16,152 bases of DNA from JAKFWI01 sp031398975 (lineage in GTDB: Bacteria; Pseudomonadota; Alphaproteobacteria; Caulobacterales; Aquidulcibacteraceae). Numbering within the stretch: position 1 is the stretch's first letter; every line of letters begins with the position of its first letter. The notes under the pieces are model-generated. The model worked only from the letters and a program-made list of their open reading frames with translations, ran no database searches and was not told the DNA's origin. Location of the stretch: the NCBI GenBank assembly GCA_031398975.1, contig JANNOI010000038.1, positions 1 to 16,152 of the forward strand, read 5' to 3'. Below, piece by piece: positions 1 through 5,906 of this stretch. Position numbers and translations under genes: made by a program.

Positions 1-259
1 GCATGGAGCGCTGAAGGCCGTCGGACATCTGCATGAGCTCGCCCGCGATCTCTTATATTGAGCCTCACACGGGGTCCGACCAGGACGGCCGAGAGCGATG
101 CGTCGGCATCCTTTGCCGCCTGCTGCGGGCTGCACACGTCACCCCGCCTGCGAGCGGGCGGGATGGAGTTTGCGAAATCCGGACAGTTCGCTGAGCGCCC
201 CTGGCGCGGCCCCTAAACAAGGAGGCAGACCTGCATTTCTCTCAAGCCATTGAAATCAT
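1..259. other. Left-edge region without a convincing gene
   Basis: No long open frame with a ribosome binding site is visible. On the minus strand a short frame starts at ATG 34 and runs off the window edge after 11 codons (MQMSDGLQRSM). It could be the first residues of a gene lying to the left, but its upstream sequence has only a poor Shine-Dalgarno match. A small GC hairpin (CCCGCC at 143-148 pairing with GGCGGG at 157-162) has no T-tract and may be chance in GC-rich DNA. The bases just left of 260 are the 3' flank of the tRNA-Asn gene, where integrative elements commonly sit, but no integrase or attachment repeat is visible. Confidence 0.4.
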
Positions 260-334
260 TGGCTCCGCGGGTAGGATTCGAACCTACGACCAACCGGTTA
301 ACAGCCGGTTGCTCTACCACTGAGCTACCGAGGA
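260..334 (-). tRNA. tRNA-Asn (anticodon GUU)
   Basis: The reverse complement folds as a 75-nt tRNA with the CCA end encoded (260-262). The D arm has GCTC/GAGC pairing around the usual AGTGGTA loop. The anticodon stem ACCGG/CCGGT encloses the loop CTGTTAA with anticodon GTT (Asn). The T arm GTAGG-TTCGAAT-CCTAC is perfect and the discriminator base is G. The acceptor stem TCCTCGG/CCGCGGA pairs at six of seven positions. U4 (base 331) faces C69 (base 267), a mismatch, where a G-rich 3' strand ending GAGGA would have restored pairing. Everything else looks functional, so I call it a tRNA gene rather than a pseudogene. The gene points left, away from the catabolic genes. Confidence 0.95.
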
Positions 335-420
335 ACAGCGCGTTTGCGCGAGCGGTGTCTATCAAGATCGGCGCCAGCGGGGAAGGGCGCTGCGCTGCCC
401 GAAATCCGCACGCCGGACAA

Positions 421-447
421 GAAAAAGGGGGCCCACGCGGGGCCCCC
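421..447 (-). terminator. Rho-independent terminator for the minus-strand monooxygenase gene
   Basis: Read on the minus strand, a perfect 8-bp stem GGGGGCCC/GGGCCCCC (447-440 with 434-427) closes a 5-nt loop and is followed by TTTTTC. It lies about 108 bases past the stop codon at 555 and upstream of the tRNA-Asn, so it would end transcription of the FAD monooxygenase before the tRNA. Stem strength and T-tract make this the clearest terminator in the window. Confidence 0.85.
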
Positions 448-497
448 GAAGGCTTGGGTATGGTGGGGTGTCTCCAAGGGAAGACATGACGAATATG

Positions 498-526
498 GCG
501 TTAACCGGTTAAGGGAAGCTTAACGC
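498..526. promoter_or_regulatory. AT-rich inverted repeat with a CtrA-type motif
   Basis: GCGTTAA (498-504) is repeated inverted as TTAACGC (520-526). Inside it are the perfect 12-bp palindrome TTAACCGGTTAA (501-512) and TTAA-N7-TTAAC (509-524), which matches the binding consensus of the alphaproteobacterial cell-cycle regulator CtrA. The position is odd: it lies between the stop codon of the monooxygenase and its terminator, with only the tRNA-Asn downstream. It may be a regulatory site, a structural site or coincidence. Confidence 0.35.
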
Positions 527-554
527 GGGCCGGGCCGTCGCGCCCCGCCCCGCC

Positions 555-1844
555 TCAGACCCCCACCACCGCCTCATAGGCGGCGAAGGCCTTGGCCAGC
601 ACCTTTCCCGGCACGTAGGGCGCGATCGCAAACCGGGTGAGCGTCTCCTGGCGCTTGAAATTCTCCCCCGCCGCGCGGGCGCGCGCGATCAGATCGTCCC
701 AGACCGGAAACCGATCGCGCGCGAAGGGGGCGAACACGCGCTCGCACATCGCGTCCCCGACGTCCTGCCCCCCGCGGGCCAGATACTGGCCGAGACGCCC
801 GCCCAGGATCTCGGCGTCCTCGATCGCAAGACTGGCGCCCATCCCGATCGTCGGCAGAAAGGCGTGGGCGGAATCGCCCAGCAGCAGGATGTTCGCCTCC
901 CGCGTGTACGGCTTTTCGATCGGATCGCTGTCGCGCATGATCCACTGATAGATCTGGGGGCTGTTCCAGTCCGGAATCAGGTCGAGCGCCTTGGAGAAGA
1001 CGCCGCCATAGACCGGGGTGTCGTCGGCGAGTTTTCTCGCGATGGATTTCTTGATGTCTGGCTCGACCAGACTCCAAGGGATGTCCGGCTGGAGCCCGTA
1101 GGCGGGCCAAAGGCGCTCGCGCGTGGGCCGGTCGTAGCCGAAGGCGAAGGTGACGCGGTTTTTGCCCTGCGGGAAGAAGCAATTCGTGGTGATCGTGCCC
1201 AGCGTGAATTGCACGCCCGAGCCGTTGGCGATCTTCAGCACCGACGGAGGCGCGTCGGCGCCGGCCGCGTTTGCATCCACCAGCATATAGAGCGCATCGA
1301 AGCCCTGGTCCTTGATCACCGCATCGGGGAAGAGGGCTTTGCGCACGATGGAATTGACGCCGTCGCACGCGATCAGACAATCAAAGTCCAGGCTCCGCGC
1401 CGCCTTCTCGTCACCGACTTCGAGGTTCAGCCGCACGCGCTTCTCCGGCAGGCTTTCGAAGCTGACCACGTTGTGGCGCCGCAGCACCTCGGTGCGCCGC
1501 AGAAGCGCACCCAGACTTGCGAGGAAGGGCTGGCGCAGCACGTCCACGGTGTAGCGGCGGTCTACCGGCACGCTGAACTGCATGCGATTCTTGCGCATAT
1601 TGTAAAACATCATGCGCGAAGCGTTGTTGCCCTCGCCGAGCGAGGCCTCGAACACGCCCAGCCGTTCCAGCGCGCGCGAGGCGCGCTTTTGGATGCCGTA
1701 TTCGACGCCCGGATAATCCGTCGCGTCGGAGTAGCGATCGACGATTGTGATCCGCGCCTGTTCGGGCGTCGTGGCCTTCTCCAGCGCGAGGGCCGTGGTC
1801 AACCCGGCGGGACCGCAACCGATGATGCCGATGTGAAAAGTCAT
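555..1844 (-). CDS. FAD-dependent aromatic-ring monooxygenase (group A flavoprotein)
   Basis: This 429-residue protein has all three fingerprints of the PHBH/salicylate-hydroxylase class. The dinucleotide-binding GxGxxG is GCGPAG at residues 9-14. The DG motif is ACDG at 159-162, and the FAD-ribityl GD motif is LLGDSAHAFLP at 321-331. Such soluble enzymes use NAD(P)H and O2 to hydroxylate an activated aromatic or heteroaromatic ring, usually a phenolic acid or hydroxypyridine. The start has AGGA seven bases upstream of ATG 1844. There is no signal peptide. It is the last gene of the minus-strand catabolic set and 204 bp separate it from the NmrA-like gene, so it may have its own promoter. The exact substrate cannot be read from the sequence. 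It is slightly longer than typical family members (about 380-400), with an extended C-terminus. Confidence 0.88.
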   Translation of the reverse strand: MTFHIGIIGCGPAGLTTALALEKATTPEQARITIVDRYSDATDYPGVEYGIQKRASRALERLGVFEASLGEGNNASRMMFYNMRKNRMQFSVPVDRRYTVDVLRQPFLASLGALLRRTEVLRRHNVVSFESLPEKRVRLNLEVGDEKAARSLDFDCLIACDGVNSIVRKALFPDAVIKDQGFDALYMLVDANAAGADAPPSVLKIANGSGVQFTLGTITTNCFFPQGKNRVTFAFGYDRPTRERLWPAYGLQPDIPWSLVEPDIKKSIARKLADDTPVYGGVFSKALDLIPDWNSPQIYQWIMRDSDPIEKPYTREANILLLGDSAHAFLPTIGMGASLAIEDAEILGGRLGQYLARGGQDVGDAMCERVFAPFARDRFPVWDDLIARARAAGENFKRQETLTRFAIAPYVPGKVLAKAFAAYEAVVGV

Positions 1845-2004
1845 CCCGCTATCCTGCCGATGTTTGTCGCCGTACCGCGAGCCAGGGCCTGCCGCCTCCC
1901 ATGACAGACTGATAAGAAGTCAGCGCCACAGGCTTTGCGTGGCGGCCACGACGCTCCCGTCAAAGTCAATCCGGTTTACCAGCAAAGCGCGCGGATGCGC
2001 CGGG

Positions 2005-2021
2005 AAAAAGACCTCCGGGTC
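2005..2021 (-). terminator. Weak candidate terminator after the NmrA-like gene
   Basis: On the minus strand GACC-CGGA-GGTC is followed directly by TTTTT (2009-2005), 28 bases past the NmrA-like stop codon. The stem is only 4 bp, so termination would be partial at best. If real, it partly uncouples the monooxygenase gene downstream. Confidence 0.35.
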
Positions 2022-2048
2022 AAGACATTGTGTCGCTGTCTGGCGCGG

Positions 2049-2924
2049 TTACGCGCTCGCCGGCTGGGCGGCTTTGGCGGCGAGGTAGGCGCGCAGGCTT
2101 GTCAGAGGCACGCCATAGGCGCCGCGCAAGCCCTCGATATCGACATGCCGGTCGGACGTGTTGATGTAGCGGAACACGCCCATCACGTCCTCGCCGAAGA
2201 TCATGTGCGCCATCGCATCGGGCATCACGCGGTACTGCGTGTCCGTGCCCGTCGCCCGCGAGATTTCGGCCGCGACCTGCTCCATGGACAAGCGATCGCC
2301 GGCGAGTTCGATGGCCTTGCCCAGAAAGTCGCCCGGCCGCTCGAACGCGGTGGCGACAAACTCGCCGATGTCGGAAACGGCCAGCATGTCGATCTCCGCA
2401 TCGCTGCGGAACGGCAAGCTGATCGTGTGGTCGGGCGTCTTCGGAAACCGCTCGAAATTGCTCATGAACCAGCACGGGCGGAAGATTGTGGCCGGGGCGC
2501 CCAGTTCGCGGATGCTCTGCTCGATACGCGCCTTTGAGGCGACGTGGGGGATGTTTGTGTCCTCATCCGCGGCGAACACGGAGGAAAACACGAGATGGGA
2601 CACGCCGGAAGCGATCGCGCTCTTTACCACGCGAATCCCGTTCTCGGCCTCGGCCTCTACGCCCTTGTCATAGGTCGTCATCAGGAACACGCCGTCTGCG
2701 CCCGAGAGGCCATGGCGCACGTCGGCGTCGCTGGCGATATCGCCTTGCTGGATCTCCGCCTCGGCGGGCAGGACCTTCTTGGCGCGTTCGCCGTCGCGTG
2801 CGAGCGCGCGCACGCGGAAGCCGCGCCGCACGAGGCTGCCCACGACCGCCCTGCCCTGCTCCCCGCTGGCGCCGACCACCAGGATGAGGGGCGCCTTGCC
2901 CCGCGCGGCTTCTTCTGCAGCCAT
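2049..2924 (-). CDS. NmrA-like NAD(P)-binding protein (atypical short-chain dehydrogenase fold)
   Basis: This 291-residue protein has an N-terminal Rossmann motif GASGEQG (residues 18-24, the GxxGxxG of atypical SDRs), then an HLVFSSV strand near 110-116 and an RPCWFMSNF segment at 149-157 typical of the NmrA/HSCARG group. The catalytic SDR Tyr-x3-Lys is replaced by His127-x3-Lys131, so classical dehydrogenase chemistry is doubtful. Family members act as NAD(P)H sensors or as NADPH-dependent quinone or isoflavone-type reductases. GAGG lies 10-13 bases upstream of ATG 2924. The gene follows the CMD-like gene by 49 bp on the same strand, consistent with co-transcription from the ALDH side. A role as redox partner or reductase in the aromatic pathway is inference. 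Confidence 0.82.
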   Translation of the reverse strand: MAAEEAARGKAPLILVVGASGEQGRAVVGSLVRRGFRVRALARDGERAKKVLPAEAEIQQGDIASDADVRHGLSGADGVFLMTTYDKGVEAEAENGIRVVKSAIASGVSHLVFSSVFAADEDTNIPHVASKARIEQSIRELGAPATIFRPCWFMSNFERFPKTPDHTISLPFRSDAEIDMLAVSDIGEFVATAFERPGDFLGKAIELAGDRLSMEQVAAEISRATGTDTQYRVMPDAMAHMIFGEDVMGVFRYINTSDRHVDIEGLRGAYGVPLTSLRAYLAAKAAQPASA

Positions 2925-2973
2925 CAGGCGCCCCCTCGATCGGCATCAAACATCGTGTCCTGAACGCCTCGCC

Positions 2974-3396
2974 TCACGCGGCGGCTCCGACGGGGCCGGC
3001 GGCCTTGAAGCGCTTGATGCCTTCCTGCACCATCTGGCCGACATCCGTCAGCGGCACTTTCGCGCCTTCATAGGCGACGAGATGCAGCACGTCGAAAATC
3101 TGTTCTTCCGGCACGCCCTCATTGAGCGCGAGCACGACATGGAACAGAACGCCCGCCGGGCACCGCATCGCCGCGAGGATGCCGATCAGGATGAGTTCGC
3201 GGGTCTTGGCGTCGATCGTCGATTCTTCCATGAACTTGACGACGCCGTTCATCATCCAGTCCAGGTACATGCCGGGCACGGTTTCCTGGTAGAACATGAG
3301 GCCTTCGGCGAGATCGTCCACCTGGCCGCGCAGCATGGGCCCGAGCTGGGCCGAGATCGCGCGCGCCTTCGCCAGATCCTCTTCCTTGAACTTCAT
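2974..3396 (-). CDS. Carboxymuconolactone decarboxylase (CMD/AhpD-like) family protein
   Basis: This small, all-helical 140-residue protein has the CMD domain across about residues 58-125. The conserved segment has Glu67, Cys79 and His86, laid out like the AhpD motif E...CxxC...H. The second cysteine position is Gly82, so AhpD-type thiol peroxidase chemistry with a Cys pair is unlikely. Relatives include 4-carboxymuconolactone decarboxylase of the protocatechuate pathway and many small proteins of unknown function in aromatic-degradation clusters. The start has AGGAG upstream (AGGAGAGGGTGCAGAC-ATG). It sits 39 bp after the aldehyde dehydrogenase and 49 bp before the NmrA-like gene, all on the minus strand. 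The family call is safe; the reaction is not known. Confidence 0.85.
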   Translation of the reverse strand: MKFKEEDLAKARAISAQLGPMLRGQVDDLAEGLMFYQETVPGMYLDWMMNGVVKFMEESTIDAKTRELILIGILAAMRCPAGVLFHVVLALNEGVPEEQIFDVLHLVAYEGAKVPLTDVGQMVQEGIKRFKAAGPVGAAA

Positions 3397-3435
3397 GTCT
3401 GCACCCTCTCCTGTTATATTCAGACTTTGATAGCG

Positions 3436-4965
3436 CTAGCGCGCGGCCATCGTCACGGTTTTAGACTTGGTATGATGCTTGATGGCCTCGCCGCCAAGTT
3501 CGTAGCCGATGCCCGAGGCCTTGAAGCCGCCGAACGGAACGGCGACGTCGAGGATGTTGTGGGTGTTGATCCAGACGGTCCCGGCATTGATCGCGGGGAT
3601 GAGCTTCAGGGCCTTGTCGATGTCGCGCGTCCAGACGCTTGCGGTGAGGCCATAAGCGGTGTCGTTGGCTTTGGCGACCGCCTCTTCGAGTTCGCTGAAG
3701 CGCATCGCGCACAGGACCGGGCCGAAAATCTCCTCCTGCACGACGCGTGCGTTCTGCGCCGTCCCGACCAGCACGGTGGGGGCCACATAGCATCCGCTCT
3801 CGCCCACCCGCGCGCCGCCGGCGGCGATCTCTGCGCCTTCGGCCTTGCCCGCCTCGATATAATCCAGCACGCGGCGCTGCTGGGCGGCGGACACCAGGGG
3901 CCCCATCTGGGTCTCGGGGTCGAGCGGGGAGCCCAGCGCGATGGAGGAGGCGATGCGCGCCACGCCGGCGACCACCTCGTCGAAGATGGCGTCCTGCACG
4001 TAAAGGCGCGAGCCCGCGCAGCAATTCTGCCCGTGATTGCCGAAGATCGCCCAGGCCGCGCCCTGGATCGTGTATTCGAGGTCGGCGTCGTCGAACACGA
4101 TCATGGGCGACTTGCCGCCCATTTCGAGCGTATACGGAACGATCTTGGAGGCGGCCGTCTGCGCCACCACCCGTCCGGTTGCGGTGGAGCCGGTGAACGC
4201 GATCTTGTCGACCCCCGGATGATTGACAAGCGCTGCGCCCGCCTCCGCCCCGTAGCCGGTGACGATGTTGATCACGCCGTCGGGGATATCGGCCTCCGCG
4301 GCCAACGCGCCGAGCAGGAGCGCGGTCAGCGGGGTTTGTTCGGCGGGCTTCAGCACGATGGTGCACCCGGTCGCCAAGGCGGGGGCGATCTTCCAGATCG
4401 CCTGCCCCAGCGGCACGTTCCACGGCGTTATGGCGCCGACGACGCCGACCGGCTCGCGCAGCGAGAAGCTAAAGAACCGCGCCCCCGGCGCATAGGGCGT
4501 CGACGGCGAAAACGTCTCGCCGTGGATTTTGCTGCACCAGCCCGCCATATAGCGCAGACAATCGACGGAGAAGTCCACGTCGAGCATCCGTGTAGTGGGC
4601 AGCGTCCTGCCGGTATTGACGGTTTCGATTTCGGAGAAGAGCGCGGCGCGCGCCTCCAGCAGGTCCGCGAGCTTGTGGATGCGGCGCTCCCGCTCGTTCG
4701 GCTTGAAGCGCCGCCAGGGGCCGTCGTCGAACGCGCGCCGCGCGGCGGCGACCGCACGGTCCACGTCCTCGGCCGTACCGGCAGGAGCACGGCTCACCAC
4801 CCGCCCGCTTGTCGGATCGATCACATCAAGCCAACGCCCGCCGGCAGACTCAACAACGCGCCCGTCGATCAACAGCCCATGGGTCTTGGCGAGAAAATCC
4901 CGGCAGCCGTCGGACACCTTTCCAAGATCGTTCTCAAAGCGCGAGCGCTGCCCGGAATCGGCCAT
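3436..4965 (-). CDS. NAD(P)+-dependent aldehyde dehydrogenase
   Basis: The protein is 509 residues from the chosen start. It has the ALDH superfamily core: TPWN (Asn183, oxyanion hole), LEMGGK with general base Glu281, GNHGQNCCAGSR with catalytic Cys315, EEIFGPV, and the C-terminal PFGGFKASGIG segment. Such enzymes oxidise an aldehyde to its acid in the cytosol; closest in style are betaine-, phenylacetaldehyde- or vanillin-type class 1/2 ALDHs. An open frame extends to ATG 5058, but that start has no ribosome binding site. ATG 4965 is preceded by AGGAG nine bases upstream and gives the usual family length. It is the first gene of a minus-strand set and divergent from the TetR gene, which probably controls it. 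The substrate is not determinable. Confidence 0.92.
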   Translation of the reverse strand: MADSGQRSRFENDLGKVSDGCRDFLAKTHGLLIDGRVVESAGGRWLDVIDPTSGRVVSRAPAGTAEDVDRAVAAARRAFDDGPWRRFKPNERERRIHKLADLLEARAALFSEIETVNTGRTLPTTRMLDVDFSVDCLRYMAGWCSKIHGETFSPSTPYAPGARFFSFSLREPVGVVGAITPWNVPLGQAIWKIAPALATGCTIVLKPAEQTPLTALLLGALAAEADIPDGVINIVTGYGAEAGAALVNHPGVDKIAFTGSTATGRVVAQTAASKIVPYTLEMGGKSPMIVFDDADLEYTIQGAAWAIFGNHGQNCCAGSRLYVQDAIFDEVVAGVARIASSIALGSPLDPETQMGPLVSAAQQRRVLDYIEAGKAEGAEIAAGGARVGESGCYVAPTVLVGTAQNARVVQEEIFGPVLCAMRFSELEEAVAKANDTAYGLTASVWTRDIDKALKLIPAINAGTVWINTHNILDVAVPFGGFKASGIGYELGGEAIKHHTKSKTVTMAAR

Positions 4966-5227
4966 GTCTGTCTTCTCCTGCGGCGCCCGGACTTCGGCCG
5001 GGATAGCCTCAACGCGGCGCGGCCGCAGCAAAGTCCGGATCAGACCGAGGCCGCTCATGACAAGGCGGGAACCGCGCCGGGGCGGCGTCCGATATCCACG
5101 CCGGAGAGAGGATCAAACGAGGCCCGCCGCGCGCCGTGCACGATCACGACCCCCTCTCTTTACTGAACTCACCAGACCGAAAAGTCGCGCTGTTGGCGCT
5201 GGCTGTCAAGAGGCTTTAAGAAGGGCC
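4966..5227. promoter_or_regulatory. Divergent promoter region between ALDH operon and TetR gene
   Basis: This 262-bp gap must hold the start signals for the leftward ALDH genes and the rightward TetR gene. A perfect TTGACA -35 hexamer lies on the minus strand at 5209-5204, preceded by C as in alphaproteobacterial promoters. At 17-bp spacing the -10 would be GACTTT (5186-5181), which is weak. This would give the ALDH transcript a leader of about 200 nt. No clean TetR palindrome was found. The likely operator overlaps the TTGACA box because that box is only about 20 bp from the TetR start codon. Confidence 0.45.
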
Positions 5228-5881
5228 ATGCGCACCTCGAACCGCACCGGGATCATCGGCAGGCCCAAGGACCAGACCAAGCGCGAGGCGATCCTCGACG
5301 CCGCGCGCACCCATTTCCTCGCCGACGGCTTCGTGGCCACGCGGGTGGAGACGATCGCGGCCACCGCCAACGTCTCCAAGGTCACGGTGTACGGGCATTT
5401 CGGCGACAAGGGCGCGATCCTGGAGGCGATGGTCGAGCGCGAGGTCGACCGGATGGGCCAGGCCGCCTTCTTCGCCGAGCCCCCGCGGGGCGATTTCGCA
5501 GCGGTGCTGACGGCGTTCGGCGAGGCGATGCTCGCCCTTCTCACGAGCCCCGACGTGCAGGCGTTCGAGCGTCTCCTGGGGGCCGAGGCGAGCCAGGACC
5601 CCGCCATGTACCGGCGCTTCTTCGCCGCCGGGCCCAGCCGCACGCGGGACTTCCTGGCCTTCATTATCCAGGCGCATGCGCCGGGCGCGCTCCACATCCC
5701 CGACCCGCTGGAGGCGGCTGAAGATCTGGCGGCGCTGTGGCTCGGCGGGCTGTGGCGGGACGAGGTGCGCCTGGGCCTCAAGCGCGCGCCGGGCCCGGGC
5801 GATCTGCGCGCGCGCGCGAAAAGCGGGGTGGCGAAATTCCTCAAACTCTACGCCCAGCCAGGCGCGCAGAAGCGCCGGTGA
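5228..5881 (+). CDS. TetR family transcriptional regulator
   Basis: This 217-residue protein has the TetR N-terminal DNA-binding domain at about residues 18-65. It runs AILDAARTHFLADGF, then ETIAATANVSKVTVYGHFGDK, whose VSKVTVYGHF recognition helix and following lysine are diagnostic. The C-terminal ligand domain is divergent, as usual in the family. The frame is open far upstream, but the chosen ATG 5228 has AGAAGG just before it, sits just before the RPKDQTKRE leader of the domain, and yields normal family length. The gene is divergent from the ALDH gene, the classic layout for a repressor of the neighbouring catabolic set and of itself. The ligand is probably a pathway substrate or CoA thioester (inference). 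Confidence 0.9.
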   Translation: MRTSNRTGIIGRPKDQTKREAILDAARTHFLADGFVATRVETIAATANVSKVTVYGHFGDKGAILEAMVEREVDRMGQAAFFAEPPRGDFAAVLTAFGEAMLALLTSPDVQAFERLLGAEASQDPAMYRRFFAAGPSRTRDFLAFIIQAHAPGALHIPDPLEAAEDLAALWLGGLWRDEVRLGLKRAPGPGDLRARAKSGVAKFLKLYAQPGAQKRR

Positions 5882-5888
5882 GACATTG

Positions 5889-5906
5889 GAGCGTGCGCGC
5901 GCGCTC
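5889..5906. terminator. GC palindrome between convergent genes (possible bidirectional terminator)
   Basis: GAGCGTGCG/CGCGCGCTC is an 18-bp inverted repeat with one T/G mismatch, in the 23-bp gap between the stop of the TetR gene and the stop of the minus-strand oxidoreductase beta gene. There is no T-tract on either side, so at most it is a weak or rho-assisted stop for both converging transcripts. Confidence 0.3.

Larger units (their letters stand above)
335..554. other. Spacer between tRNA-Asn and the first catabolic gene
   Basis: This stretch should hold the tRNA promoter (transcribed leftwards) and the 3' untranslated region of the flavin monooxygenase gene. I see no strong -35/-10 pair for the tRNA; TTGATAGAC near 363-371 on the minus strand is a weak -10-like candidate. 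It also holds the terminator at 421-447 and the AT-rich inverted repeat at 498-526, listed separately. No protein gene is supported: the one open frame across it covers the tRNA and the terminator. Confidence 0.5.

Noticed and set aside
250..489. 79-codon open frame on the plus strand
   Set aside because: It runs through the tRNA-Asn gene and the terminator hairpin; the first half is just the antisense of the tRNA.
292..512. 10-base repeat AACCGGTTAA shared by the tRNA anticodon arm (292-301) and the 503-512 element, as a possible attachment-site pair
   Set aside because: The core is itself near-palindromic and only 10 bases long, lies in the anticodon arm rather than the 3' end usual for attachment sites, and no integrase is present.
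864..1904. 346-codon open frame on the plus strand
   Set aside because: It is antisense to the FAD monooxygenase, whose three FAD motifs are intact. No ribosome binding site or domain is visible.
1907..1921. GACT-N7-AGTC inverted repeat upstream of the FAD monooxygenase
   Set aside because: Four-base arms are too short to distinguish from chance, and no promoter could be aligned with it.
4966..5058. 31-residue N-terminal extension of the aldehyde dehydrogenase (start at 5058)
   Set aside because: There is no ribosome binding site at 5058, whereas ATG 4965 has AGGAG at good spacing and gives normal family length.
2779..5166. 795-codon open frame on the plus strand
   Set aside because: It lies antisense to the ALDH, CMD and NmrA-like genes, all of which have clear family motifs. 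The translation is Arg/Gly/His-rich with no domain, typical of GC-rich shadow frames.
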